Shown: piece after piece, positions 7,406 through 16,284 of the stretch
Layout: each line of letters starts with the position of its first letter
Numbering within the stretch: position 1 is the first letter of the stretch
Assembly (NCBI GenBank): GCA_016871055.1
Contig: VFZW01000026.1
Span: 1-32,608 of the forward strand
DNA: 32,608 nucleotides
From: Acidobacteriota bacterium
GTDB lineage: Bacteria; Acidobacteriota; Terriglobia; Bryobacterales; Bryobacteraceae
Reading direction: 5' to 3'
Made by a program: the position numbers and the translations under genes
The notes under the pieces: generated by a model
Databases searched by the model: none
The model's input: only the letters and a program-made list of their open reading frames with translations
What the model was told of the DNA's origin: nothing

Positions 7406-8538
7406 GGCGAGTCGCTGTTATCGGCGGCGGTCCCGCCGGTGCAATGGCTGCCCATGAACTCGTGCAAGCCGGCGTTGAAACCGTGCTGATCGACGAGAAA
7501 TTAGCTTGGGAAAAACCCTGCGGCGGCGGCGTTACGTTCAAGGCCTACGAGCAGTATCCGTTTGTGAAAGACGCGCCGCACCGTTCGGTTGCGCATTCGA
7601 TCATCGCCATTGAGGATGCTGGTGGCGTTGCGCTCGACCTGAACAAACCGCTGCTGATCTTCGCTCGCAAGGACCTCAACCAACTGCTCCTCGACCGCGC
7701 CGTGCGCGCCGGCGCGCGCATCGAAAAAGCGCGGGTCACCGAGGCCCGGCCCGGAAACGCGTGGTCGCTTGCAACGAGTGCGGGCGGGAAAATCGAAGCT
7801 GATTTTGTCGTCGTCGCCACGGGCGCCCGAAATCCGCTGCGCTCACTCGGCACGCAGTTCCGCGCCGGCGACACAATGACCGCGCTTGGCTACTACACGC
7901 GCGTGGCGCGGCCTGACATCGACATCCAATTCTTTCCGGGCTTCGAAGGCTACATCTGGAATTTCCCACGCCACGATCACGCCTCGGTCGGCATCTGCGG
8001 CAAACGCGAATGCGTACACGCGATGCGCGGGCGGCTGGAAGCGTACATGGCGTCGAACGGCATTCCTCGCGGCCAGTTCTACGCGCACGTGCTGCCCTCT
8101 CTCGAAACTCCGTCGTGGCGTGAGAATCGCGTCGCCGGCAACGGATGGCTCGCCGTCGGCGACTCCGCCGGCCTCGTCGATCCCGTCACCGGCGAAGGCA
8201 TCTATTACGCCATGCGGTCCGGTAAACTCGCCGGATCGTTGATCGCCCAAGGTAAGGTTCATCAATACAAACAGGCCATCGACGCGGAGTTCGCCGACGA
8301 CCTTGCCTACGCCTCCACGCTCGCGCACCGCGTTTTCACAGGCCGTTATTTCTTCAGCGCCAACACGCGGCGGCTCATCCAATTCCTCCGCCACAGCCCG
8401 CGCCTTCGCGGTATAGTCCAGGAACTCTTCGCCGGGACGCTCCCCTACGTCGAACTCCGCCGCCGTATCAAATCGACGCTGCGTGCCACGCTCGCCGAGA
8501 TCGCTGTGAACGGATTCCTCCGGCGCGTGGTGCAATAG
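7402..8538 (+). CDS. FAD-dependent oxidoreductase, geranylgeranyl-reductase family
   Basis: A 379-residue flavoprotein. The start is the GTG at 7402, overlapping the lipoprotein stop by GTGA; it gives VRRVAVIGGGPAGAMAAHEL, the Rossmann dinucleotide motif at the very N-terminus, so longer starts are unlikely. KPCGGGVT follows the family's conserved Cys-Gly-Gly after the FAD site. YIWNFPRHDHASVGI matches the Y-x-W-x-F-P signature of geranylgeranyl reductases, and WLAVGDSAGLVDPVTGEGI is the second FAD motif (GD). Family members saturate isoprenoid chains of quinones, chlorophyll or lipids, or oxidise other lipophilic substrates; the substrate here is unknown. Reduction of a quinone or polyprenyl chain is a reasonable guess. 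It is followed 12 nt later by hemL. Confidence 0.85.
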   Translation: MRRVAVIGGGPAGAMAAHELVQAGVETVLIDEKLAWEKPCGGGVTFKAYEQYPFVKDAPHRSVAHSIIAIEDAGGVALDLNKPLLIFARKDLNQLLLDRAVRAGARIEKARVTEARPGNAWSLATSAGGKIEADFVVVATGARNPLRSLGTQFRAGDTMTALGYYTRVARPDIDIQFFPGFEGYIWNFPRHDHASVGICGKRECVHAMRGRLEAYMASNGIPRGQFYAHVLPSLETPSWRENRVAGNGWLAVGDSAGLVDPVTGEGIYYAMRSGKLAGSLIAQGKVHQYKQAIDAEFADDLAYASTLAHRVFTGRYFFSANTRRLIQFLRHSPRLRGIVQELFAGTLPYVELRRRIKSTLRATLAEIAVNGFLRRVVQ

Positions 8539-8550
8539 AATTTTCTGAAA

Positions 8551-9813
8551 ATGACGACAACGAAATCGGAAGCCCTTCTCGCCCGCGGCCAGCGCATCGT
8601 TCCTGGCGGCGTCAATTCCCCTGTTCGCGCCTTTCGCGGAGTCGGCGGCACGCCGCGCTTTATGGCCAAGGCCAACGGCGCGCGCCTCACCGACGCCGAC
8701 GGCAACGAATACATCGACTACATTGGCTCCTGGGGGCCAATGCTGCTCGGCCATCGCCATCCCGAAGTGCTCGCGGCGATCGAGGACGCTCTCACCATCG
8801 GCACCAGCTTCGGCGCGCCCACCGAGCGCGAAATCGAACTCGCAGAAGAGGTCCAAGACGCGGTGCCGTCGATGGAGATGATCCGCCTCGTCAACTCCGG
8901 CACCGAAGCCACGATGTCGGCTTTGCGTGTCGCGCGCGGCTTTACCGGCCGCGATCTCACCATCAAGTTCGAAGGCTGTTATCACGGCCACGTCGATTCG
9001 CTGCTCGTGAAGGCCGGTTCGGGCATGGCGACGCTCGGAATCGCCGACACAGCGGGCGTTCCGAAGGCGTTCGCCGATACAACCATTGCGCTTCCCTACA
9101 ATGACGTGCCCTCGCTTGAAGCCGCATTCGCGTCGCACGGCGCGTCGATCGCAGCGGTGATTTTGGAGCCCGTCGTCGGCAACATGGGATGCGTCACTCC
9201 AACTCCCGCCTTCCTTGAAGCCCTGCAAGCATTGACGAAAAAGCACGGCGCGCTGCTCATCTTCGACGAAGTCATGACCGGCTTCCGTGTCGCCCGCGGC
9301 GGCGCGCAGCAACTGTTCAACATCAAGCCCGATCTCTCGACATTCGGTAAAATCATCGGCGGCGGACTTCCCATCGGCGCCTACGGCGGCCGGGCGGAAA
9401 TCATGCACCGCGTAGCCCCGGTCGGCAATGTGTATCAGGCCGGCACGCTCTCCGGGAACCCGCTCGCGGTCTCCGCGGGTCTCGCGATGCTCCGTCACAT
9501 CCGCGCCAACACCGGTCTTTACGATCAACTGGAAATCAAGGCCGCCGCGCTCTGCGCCAATCCTCCCAAGGGAGTCACGGTCAACCGCGTCGGTTCGATG
9601 TTCACGTTCTTCTTCACCGAGACGAAGGTCGTCGATTACGAAACCGCAAAGACTTGCGATACGGCTCGATTCGGCAAGTTCTTCCATCACTTGCTTGCGA
9701 ATGGTGTCTACTTCCCGCCCGCGCAGTTCGAGGCGGCGTTCCTATCCACGGCGCACACCGATGCCGACATCGCGCATACGCGCGCGGCAGTCCACGCCTT
9801 CTTCGACGCGTGA
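8551..9813 (+). CDS. hemL: Glutamate-1-semialdehyde 2,1-aminomutase
   Basis: A 420-residue PLP enzyme that converts glutamate-1-semialdehyde to 5-aminolevulinate, the last step of the C5 route to tetrapyrroles, in the cytoplasm. The family signatures are clear: [14 protein letters not shown] near the N-terminus, [35 protein letters not shown], and the PLP-binding lysine K267 in [28 protein letters not shown] is also typical of hemL rather than of other class III aminotransferases. The length is normal. The ribosome site before ATG 8551 is weak, but the ATG is 12 nt after the flavoprotein stop, which suggests coupling. Other heme genes are not in the window. Confidence 0.96.
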   Translation: MTTTKSEALLARGQRIVPGGVNSPVRAFRGVGGTPRFMAKANGARLTDADGNEYIDYIGSWGPMLLGHRHPEVLAAIEDALTIGTSFGAPTEREIELAEEVQDAVPSMEMIRLVNSGTEATMSALRVARGFTGRDLTIKFEGCYHGHVDSLLVKAGSGMATLGIADTAGVPKAFADTTIALPYNDVPSLEAAFASHGASIAAVILEPVVGNMGCVTPTPAFLEALQALTKKHGALLIFDEVMTGFRVARGGAQQLFNIKPDLSTFGKIIGGGLPIGAYGGRAEIMHRVAPVGNVYQAGTLSGNPLAVSAGLAMLRHIRANTGLYDQLEIKAAALCANPPKGVTVNRVGSMFTFFFTETKVVDYETAKTCDTARFGKFFHHLLANGVYFPPAQFEAAFLSTAHTDADIAHTRAAVHAFFDA

Positions 9814-9832
9814 TAGGCTAACACCAATTCTG

Positions 9833-10993
9833 ATGTCCGCCGCTTCTATCCTTTTCGCACTCGCGCTCTCGGCGCCGCCGGAGCGCGTCTTCGACAAGGT
9901 ATGGGCGACAGTGGGTGAGGACTACTACGACGCCAACTACAACGGCGCCGATTGGCCCGCCGCTCGTAAAATGTATCGGGCGAAGGCCGCGGCCGCTCGC
10001 GACGACGATGAACTCTACAAGACGCTGAACGAAATGTTGCGCCGGTTGAACGATCGCCATACCAGCGCGATCCCGCCAAGCGTGGTCAAGCAAGAGCGCA
10101 GCCGCTCGGTGCTGCGAATCGGATTCGGCTTGCAACTGGTCGAGGGCCGTTGGGTCGTTAAAGCTGTCGATCCCAACTCGTCCGCGTACGAAGAGGGCGT
10201 CGCTCCTGGCTGGTTGCTCGAAAAAATGGGCGGCAAACCGATGCCCCAGCGCACCGGCGAGATGGCGGCGTTCGACGAGTCGATCCAATACCGCGCGCGC
10301 TGCGACGCCGGTGATCCCATTCCGGTTGCGTTGCGCGATCCCAATGGCGCGCCGCGCGAAGTCTCCGTCACCTGCCGCAAGTTATCCATCACGCCGAAAC
10401 ACGAGGTGAAGATACTCGACGGCGGTGTCGTTTATCTTCGCTTCGATGAGTTCGCGCCAAACTCGCACCGCTGGATGGAGGAAGTGCTCCAAGCCAATAA
10501 AAAGGCCGGCGCCGCGGTTATCGACCTTCGCGAAAATCGAGGCGGACTGCTTGATACACTCCACGCCATTCTCCCGCTGCTTTTCAAGACGAAAGTCCCC
10601 TTCGGTCAAATCACGACCCGATCTAATCGCCAAACTCAACGCACCGCGCGCGCGGGAGGCGTCAAAGCCTTCGATAAGCCCATCGCCGTGTTGATCGATT
10701 CGACCACCGCCAGCGCATCGGAAATCCTGGCCGCCGTGGTCCAGGAGTCAGGCTGCGGGAAAATCTACGGCTCTACGTCGGCCGGCGTCGTACTCTTCTC
10801 TGTCCGTGAAGATCTCCCTGGCGGCGGCGAGCTACAACTCAGCGTTTGGGACTACAAGACTCCCAAGGGACGCCGCCTCGAAGGCGCGGGCGTTGTGCCC
10901 GACGTCAAGATCGAGCCCGCTCTTGCCGACCTTCGCCATCGAAAAGATCCCGTACTGGAGGTCGCTCTTCATGACCTGCAAAATCGCCGCTAG
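9833..10993 (+). CDS. S41-family peptidase (tail-specific/IRBP-like), no catalytic lysine at the usual place
   Basis: A 386-residue probably exported protease. ATG 9833 gives MSAASILFALALSAPPERV, a short signal peptide, and lies 19 nt after hemL. The N-terminal helical part (DKVWATVGEDYYDANYNG, LNEMLRRLNDRHTS) is the usual S41 start. A PDZ-like region follows (residues about 90-180), then the core with VVYLRFDEF, IDLRENRGG and DSTTASASEILAA. The nucleophile by alignment is S294 (S-A-S-E). In CtpA/Prc enzymes a Lys sits 25 residues later in G-K-G; here the position is V319 (GSTSAGVVLFSV). This looks more like the IRBP/tricorn-like branch of S41, where the base is different. The substrate is unknown. 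The end overlaps the next gene by 23 nt. Confidence 0.88.
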   Translation: MSAASILFALALSAPPERVFDKVWATVGEDYYDANYNGADWPAARKMYRAKAAAARDDDELYKTLNEMLRRLNDRHTSAIPPSVVKQERSRSVLRIGFGLQLVEGRWVVKAVDPNSSAYEEGVAPGWLLEKMGGKPMPQRTGEMAAFDESIQYRARCDAGDPIPVALRDPNGAPREVSVTCRKLSITPKHEVKILDGGVVYLRFDEFAPNSHRWMEEVLQANKKAGAAVIDLRENRGGLLDTLHAILPLLFKTKVPFGQITTRSNRQTQRTARAGGVKAFDKPIAVLIDSTTASASEILAAVVQESGCGKIYGSTSAGVVLFSVREDLPGGGELQLSVWDYKTPKGRRLEGAGVVPDVKIEPALADLRHRKDPVLEVALHDLQNRR

Positions 10994-11846
10994 TTTCATC
11001 GCCGCCGCCGGCTTTGCGCAAGACCCCGTCGTCTGGGTCAATCGTCCTAAACCCGGCCAGCAGTTGCCTGCCGGCGTCACGCACCACGTCTATCGCAGCA
11101 AAGCCATGAACGTCGACGTCGGCTATCTCATCTACCTTCCTCCGGCCTACGCGAACGATGCCGCGAAGCGCTTCCCTGTGATCTATAACCTGCACGGCGC
11201 CGGCGGCAATGAGTTGCATGGCTTCGAAGAAGCGCGCCTGCTCGATCAAGGCATCCGGGAAGGGAAGTGGCCCGCGATGATCATGGTCTTCGCCAACGGC
11301 GGCGCGCGCACGATGTACAAGGATTCCGGCGATCGCAAGACGCTCGCCGAAACGACTGTGGTCAAGGAGTTGATCCCGCACATCGATGCGGCCTTCCGGA
11401 CAATCGCCGAACGTAAAGGCCGTGCGATCGAAGGCTTTTCCATGGGCGGCCGCGGTTCGACGCGCCTTGCGATGAAATATCCTGAGCTGTTTACCTCGCT
11501 CTTCAATCAAGCGGGCAATGTCATGCGCGTTGCGACAACACCGCGCAACGATTACCTTGGCGACGACCGCGCCAACTACACCAACAACGACGCCTACCTG
11601 CTTCTCAAGAAAAATCTCGCCAACATCAAAGGCAAAATGCGCATTCAAATCTGGTGCGGCACCAAAGACGACGGCCACATCGCAACCATCCGCGAGTTTC
11701 ACAAAGCGCTGCTTGACGAAGGCGTCGACCACTCGTATTTCGAAATCGAAGATCTCGCGCATCAGCGAACCGAGATGGTGAAGCGCTACGCCAATATTTG
11801 GTTCGACTATCACGTCGAGTCGTTCCGTCGCGCCGGAGCGCTGTAA
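10971..11846 (+). CDS. Esterase of the alpha/beta-hydrolase fold (esterase D/PF00756 type)
   Basis: A 291-residue exported hydrolase. ATG 10971 lies inside the end of the S41 gene and has GGAGG nine nt upstream; it gives MTCKIAASFIAAAGFAQD, a signal peptide. The fold shows in VGYLIYLPPAYAND, FPVIYNLHGAGGNE (oxyanion loop), and the nucleophile elbow GFSMGGRGS. The acid and His are probably in the segment IWCGTKDDG and near FEIEDLAHQRTE. Relatives include feruloyl and acetylxylan esterases and mycolyl transferases, so an ester of plant or envelope material is a possible substrate. It lies in a row of three exported hydrolases. Confidence 0.86.
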   Translation: MTCKIAASFIAAAGFAQDPVVWVNRPKPGQQLPAGVTHHVYRSKAMNVDVGYLIYLPPAYANDAAKRFPVIYNLHGAGGNELHGFEEARLLDQGIREGKWPAMIMVFANGGARTMYKDSGDRKTLAETTVVKELIPHIDAAFRTIAERKGRAIEGFSMGGRGSTRLAMKYPELFTSLFNQAGNVMRVATTPRNDYLGDDRANYTNNDAYLLLKKNLANIKGKMRIQIWCGTKDDGHIATIREFHKALLDEGVDHSYFEIEDLAHQRTEMVKRYANIWFDYHVESFRRAGAL

Positions 11847-11850
11847 CGTC

Positions 11851-13842
11851 ATGATCCCGCTCCTCGCCCTCATCTCCCTCCTTCCCGCCGACCCGCGCCT
11901 CGAAGTCAACGGCCTCCCGTGGCTCGCTGAAAACAAGGGCGAACTCATCCGTCTTCCCAACCGCCTGAAAGACCAGCTCCCGCCCGCGGTATGGAATCTC
12001 GGACTACAGCCCAGCGGCGGACGCATCCGGTTTCGCACCGATGCGACCCGCTTCGCCATCAAGCTCGAATATCCGTCCAAGCCGAACATGGCCAACATGC
12101 ACGCTTTCGGACAAACCGGTGTTGACCTCTACATCGACGGCGTCTATGCCTCCACCGCCATCGCACCAACCACCGCCGAAAAAGGAAAAATCATCGATCA
12201 CACCTTCTTCGACAACCTGCCGAAACAAGACCGCGAGATTACACTGTACCTCCCGCTCTACAAGCCCGTCGCCGTTCACGCGATTGAGTTGAACGATGAC
12301 GCCAAGCTGGCGAAACAGCGCCGCTTCGCCGCCTCCAAGCCTGTCGTTTTCTATGGCACGTCGATCACGCAAGGCGGCTGCGCCAGCCGCTCCGGCCTCA
12401 GTTATCAAGCCATCCTCTCGCGCCAACTCAACATCGATTTCGTCAACCTCGGATTCTCCGGCAACGGCAAGGGCGAGCCCGCCGTTGCCAACATGGTCGC
12501 CGAGATCGAGGCCTCCGTGTTCGTCCTCGACTGGTCGCAAAACAATCCCGATCTCGCTTCACTCACCGCCGTGTACGAGCCGTTCCTAAAGACCGTCCGT
12601 GCCAAACATCCCAACACGCCAATCATCGCCATCACGCCGATCGCCGCCTCGCGCGAGACCGCCAAGTGGCCGCAGTTCCGCGCGTACATCACCGAAGTTG
12701 TGACGAAACACATAGCCGCCGGCGACAAGCGCCTCACGCTCATCGATGGCCTTACGCTGCTCGGCCCCACGCAGTACGACGGTCTCGTCGACGGCGTTCA
12801 TCCCAACGATCTCGGGTTCCAGTGGATGGCCGACGGCCTCGCGCCGCACCTCGCAAAGGTTTTGAACCTGCCGCCGCCGAAGCTGGTCGACGACCGCGCC
12901 ATCACCGTCACGAGCGCCGCCACCGCGCAAATCAAGCGCGAGCAAATCATCAGGTACATCTGGGGCGCCGCCGGTTTTCCGAAAAATACGAAGCCAGCGT
13001 CAATCGAGAAGAACGCCAAATCTCCCATCGCCAAACTGAAGAACGCCAAGTTCATCGAGACCTACACAATCAAGATGGAAGCAGGCCAGGAAAACACGAC
13101 GCACCACTTTACCCCCGCCAAGCCGAACGGCAAGTTGATCGTGCTGCACCACGGCCACGCCTGCACCTTCGATGACGCCGATGACCCGCGCGGCGGCGGC
13201 ATGGGCGAAGCGGTCGATCAACTCCTCGCCGGCGGCTTCGGCGTACTCGCCGCCTACATGCCGCACATGCGGCCAACGCAGTGCCGGACGATGTCGCACG
13301 CCGATCTCTTCGAACTCAAGATCAACGAAGGCAGCGCGCTCAAGTTCTTCCTCGAACCCGTAGCCATCAGCCTCTACGCGCTGCGCCCGCGTTATAAAGA
13401 GGTGCACATGGCCGGGCTCTCCGGCGGCGGTTGGACAACGACGCTCTACGCCGCGATCGACACGTCGATACGCACCAGCTATCCGGTCGCCGGAACGATC
13501 CCGCTTTATCTCCGCATCGGCGGTTCGGTCGGAGATAAAGAGCAGTACCTCGACGAGTTCTACAAAATCGCCGGCTACCCTGATCTCTACATGCTCGGCG
13601 CGATGGGACGCAAGCAATTGCAGATTCTAAATCGCAAGGACGACTGCTGCTTCGGCGAAGCGCAGCATCACGCCCGCCGCGTAGGCGCGCCCTATCACGC
13701 AGCGCTGCGCGTCTACGAAAAGGACGTAAAGAGGACCCTCGGCGCTAACGGCCGCTTCGAACTCATCATCGACGAAACCGCCCCGCGCCACATGATCTCA
13801 CCGGAAGCCGTCAAGATCATGTTGCGCGAGATGCGGCAATAG
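11851..13842 (+). CDS. Two-domain hydrolase: SGNH esterase fused to an alpha/beta hydrolase
   Basis: A 663-residue protein starting 4 nt after the esterase stop. A short hydrophobic N-terminus (MIPLLALISLLPADP) looks like a signal peptide. Residues about 20-150 are a beta-sandwich domain (RIRFRTDATRFAIKLEYPS) often placed before SGNH esterases. Residues about 165-335 are an SGNH hydrolase: S171 in GTSITQGG, G204/N205 in GFSGNG, and D314/H317 in DGVHPND. After a charged linker, residues about 400-663 form a second hydrolase: LIVLHHGHA (oxyanion region), nucleophile S524 in GLSGGGW, and a late His (H647 in APRHM). Both sites look complete. A substrate carrying two ester types, or two successive deacylations, is inferred. 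The stop abuts the end of the TonB gene on the other strand. Confidence 0.88.
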   Translation: MIPLLALISLLPADPRLEVNGLPWLAENKGELIRLPNRLKDQLPPAVWNLGLQPSGGRIRFRTDATRFAIKLEYPSKPNMANMHAFGQTGVDLYIDGVYASTAIAPTTAEKGKIIDHTFFDNLPKQDREITLYLPLYKPVAVHAIELNDDAKLAKQRRFAASKPVVFYGTSITQGGCASRSGLSYQAILSRQLNIDFVNLGFSGNGKGEPAVANMVAEIEASVFVLDWSQNNPDLASLTAVYEPFLKTVRAKHPNTPIIAITPIAASRETAKWPQFRAYITEVVTKHIAAGDKRLTLIDGLTLLGPTQYDGLVDGVHPNDLGFQWMADGLAPHLAKVLNLPPPKLVDDRAITVTSAATAQIKREQIIRYIWGAAGFPKNTKPASIEKNAKSPIAKLKNAKFIETYTIKMEAGQENTTHHFTPAKPNGKLIVLHHGHACTFDDADDPRGGGMGEAVDQLLAGGFGVLAAYMPHMRPTQCRTMSHADLFELKINEGSALKFFLEPVAISLYALRPRYKEVHMAGLSGGGWTTTLYAAIDTSIRTSYPVAGTIPLYLRIGGSVGDKEQYLDEFYKIAGYPDLYMLGAMGRKQLQILNRKDDCCFGEAQHHARRVGAPYHAALRVYEKDVKRTLGANGRFELIIDETAPRHMISPEAVKIMLREMRQ

Positions 13843-16173
13843 TTAGAACGTAATCTTTCCCGCTAAAAACGCGGCGCGCGAGTTCGATTGGAACGCCAGA
13901 TCCGGCCGCAGGAATGTCGCCGTTCCCGGAATCAACATCTGCGTTTCACCGCCGCCGGTGCGGCTGCGGAGATTCGCCGCTGACGGAAAGCCCGGCGTGT
14001 ACTGTGCCACGTTCAACGCGTTATACATCTCCGCGCGAAACTCGAACTTCCACCGTTCCGTGATGTTGATGTTCTTCGAGATCGACGCGTCGAGATTGCT
14101 GATTCCCGGCATCCGCACCGTATTGCGGCCAGCCGTCGGCATCACGCCCGCGCCTGCCACGATCCACTTCGCCGCCGGATTGTTTGCCAGATAGCCAACA
14201 ACCTGCCCGCGCGAATTGTTCAGCGCCGTCACGCCGCTGCCCAGCTTCGGATCGCCGGCATTGTTTACCCAAGTCCGATCGCCCGCGGCATCGCCGTTAC
14301 GATTCGAATCGACGTTTGAGCGCAGCGTCGCCCACGAGCCCGTCTGCGAGGTCCACGTTCCCGAAAGCGCCCAGTTGCCAATCAGGTTCTTCATCGCCCA
14401 GTTGTTCGAGTTCCGCCACCAGGACGATTCGTAGATCATGTTCAGCGTGAACCGATGGCGGTGATCGAGCGCCGCCGACGCCCGTTCCGGCCGCAAATTG
14501 TCGAAGTCCTGCGGACGCCGAGGCGTAGTCACCGTGCTGTTCAACGCCGCCGTCGAATCGTCGATGTTGTGCGACCAGGTATACGCGCCGACAAATTGAT
14601 AGTTCCGCGCGAAGCGCTTGTTCACCTGCGTCGCCAATCCGTGATAGGTCGAGTTGCCCTGCGGAGTAAACGCCGTGATCGCATTCGGGAAGCCCGCGTC
14701 GAACCAGCGGCCATACGAGTTTCCGATCGGCAGCATCGTTAGGTTCGACGTCAGTGCGTCAAGTTCCGCTTGCGATGGCCGCTGCAAATACGTCGGCAGC
14801 GTCCGATTCGGCTGCACGATCGCCGGCCGGTTCGTGTTGATCTGGTACGGAAGATGCACGCCGCGGTTGCCGAGGTAGCGCACCTCAACCGTGTAGTCGT
14901 CGCGCAACACGCGCTGCACTCCGAGATTCCATGCCACCGAATAGGGCCGAACCTGATCGGGAATGTAGGACGTCGTGCGAGCCCTCGCGACGGTTGCACT
15001 CGAGTTCGCGCCCGTTGTCGTTCCCGGAATGCCGCCGTTACGAAGGAAATTCGGCGCGTTCGGGAACAGATCCTGGGCATTGACCGTCGTAAAAAACTGC
15101 GGCGGCAACGAGTTCGCGCCCAGGTTCTGATACACCTGGTCGTAGCTCATGCCGAAGCCGCCGCGGATCGACATCTTGCCGCTCTGCCCGGGTGAATAGA
15201 CCACGCCAACACGGGGCATCCAATCGTTCTTGGTCGAGCGAGGTTCGCGAAAATCGACCAATCCGGGTACGGAAGAAATCGCATTCAACGCCTGTTGGCG
15301 AGAACCCGTCGGCACGCCGACGTATTCGTAGCGAACACCGATGTTCACCGTAAGATTCGACCGCAGGCGGAACTCGTCGTTCACATAAAACGCATGCTGC
15401 AGCGCGTTGCCGACAAACGGGAATCCGCCGACCGACCGCTGCCCCTGCTCCGGCGCGATGTCGAGCAGAAATCGCTCCAGCGTCCGGTACTGATACTCGC
15501 CGCGCTCGCGCTGCACAAACCGGCTCGAAATGTTGAACTTCTTTCCGTCATAGCCCGTCTTGAACGTGTGCCGGCCGTGCGTCCAGCTCAAGTTGTCGAC
15601 GAGTTGGAAAGTGTTGTTGCGGCTGCCCTGCGGATAGCTCTGGTTCGGCCCAAGAATCAAACTCAAGTCCGCGAACTCGAGATTCGGAAACGCATCGAGC
15701 CCTTGGAACTTATAGTCCCCAACCGGCCGTTCATCGCGCCGCCGGTTATAGGCCGCGCGTAGTTCGTTCGTCACGTTGGGCGAGAAAATGTGCACGTGCG
15801 TGATCGACGCCAAATGCGCGCCGTACTTGACCGGCGTGTAAAAATCGGGGACTTGAATACCCGTCGTGAAAATCGAATCCTGCGTCTGTAGCAAATACCG
15901 CATGCGCAGTTGATCTTTGTCGGAGATGTTGTAGTCGCCCGACGCGACATAGCTGTAGTTGTTGTTGAACGCCGGCCCTTGCGCCCGCAAAATGCCGATC
16001 GGAATCTGTCGGCCCTGCACCGCGATCGTGTTGGTCTGTGTTGCCGCCGGCGGTGCATAGCGCTTCAGTACCTCGAGATTCGTCTTGCTGAGATTCGGAA
16101 TCGAGTCCAGTGTTGAGTACCCCGCCGCTGTCGGCACAAACGCCGCTCCCGGCGCCGTCGCGTCGAAGCCCAC
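13843..16173 (-). CDS. TonB-dependent receptor, C-terminal part (barrel)
   Basis: A 776-residue frame for the outer-membrane barrel of a SusC/OAR-like receptor. It shows repeated aromatic beta strands with NTFQLVDNLSWTHGRHTFK, RSNLTVNIGVRYEY, MPRVGVVYSPG, VAWNLGVQRVL and KRFARNYQFVGAYTWSHNID, and a late ERWKFEFRAEMYNALN, which are usual for acidobacterial receptors of about 1,100 residues. The frame is continuous upstream through GATLGGPVIKNKIFYFGNFEY, as expected after the plug, to a TAG at 16285-16287. Beyond the stop lies the N-terminal part. A GTG at 16173 is only the first start codon after the stop, so this piece would not reach the outer membrane by itself. The receptor probably imports or binds oligosaccharides or metal chelates; the substrate is unknown. 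Confidence 0.85.
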   Translation of the reverse strand: MGFDATAPGAAFVPTAAGYSTLDSIPNLSKTNLEVLKRYAPPAATQTNTIAVQGRQIPIGILRAQGPAFNNNYSYVASGDYNISDKDQLRMRYLLQTQDSIFTTGIQVPDFYTPVKYGAHLASITHVHIFSPNVTNELRAAYNRRRDERPVGDYKFQGLDAFPNLEFADLSLILGPNQSYPQGSRNNTFQLVDNLSWTHGRHTFKTGYDGKKFNISSRFVQRERGEYQYRTLERFLLDIAPEQGQRSVGGFPFVGNALQHAFYVNDEFRLRSNLTVNIGVRYEYVGVPTGSRQQALNAISSVPGLVDFREPRSTKNDWMPRVGVVYSPGQSGKMSIRGGFGMSYDQVYQNLGANSLPPQFFTTVNAQDLFPNAPNFLRNGGIPGTTTGANSSATVARARTTSYIPDQVRPYSVAWNLGVQRVLRDDYTVEVRYLGNRGVHLPYQINTNRPAIVQPNRTLPTYLQRPSQAELDALTSNLTMLPIGNSYGRWFDAGFPNAITAFTPQGNSTYHGLATQVNKRFARNYQFVGAYTWSHNIDDSTAALNSTVTTPRRPQDFDNLRPERASAALDHRHRFTLNMIYESSWWRNSNNWAMKNLIGNWALSGTWTSQTGSWATLRSNVDSNRNGDAAGDRTWVNNAGDPKLGSGVTALNNSRGQVVGYLANNPAAKWIVAGAGVMPTAGRNTVRMPGISNLDASISKNINITERWKFEFRAEMYNALNVAQYTPGFPSAANLRSRTGGGETQMLIPGTATFLRPDLAFQSNSRAAFLAGKITF

Positions 16174-16284
16174 TGGAGTGTACTCGAAATTTCCAAAGTA
16201 GAAAATCTTGTTTTTGATGACAGGCCCGCCCAGCGTCGCGCCGAGGCGGTTGATGTCGCTCCGAGGCGGGCGCGACCGGTTCCC

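Noticed and set aside
7402-8538. The flavoprotein as the missing HpnE (squalene-forming oxidoreductase)
   Set aside because: It has the Y-x-W-x-F-P and K-P-C-G-G-G motifs of geranylgeranyl reductases, not the amine-oxidase/desaturase pattern of HpnE, and lies far from the hopanoid operon.
7843-9690. 615-codon open frame on the minus strand opposite the flavoprotein and hemL
   Set aside because: It is the high-G+C mirror of two clearly conserved plus-strand genes; its translation is rich in Arg, Asp, Gly and Val without any recognisable domain.
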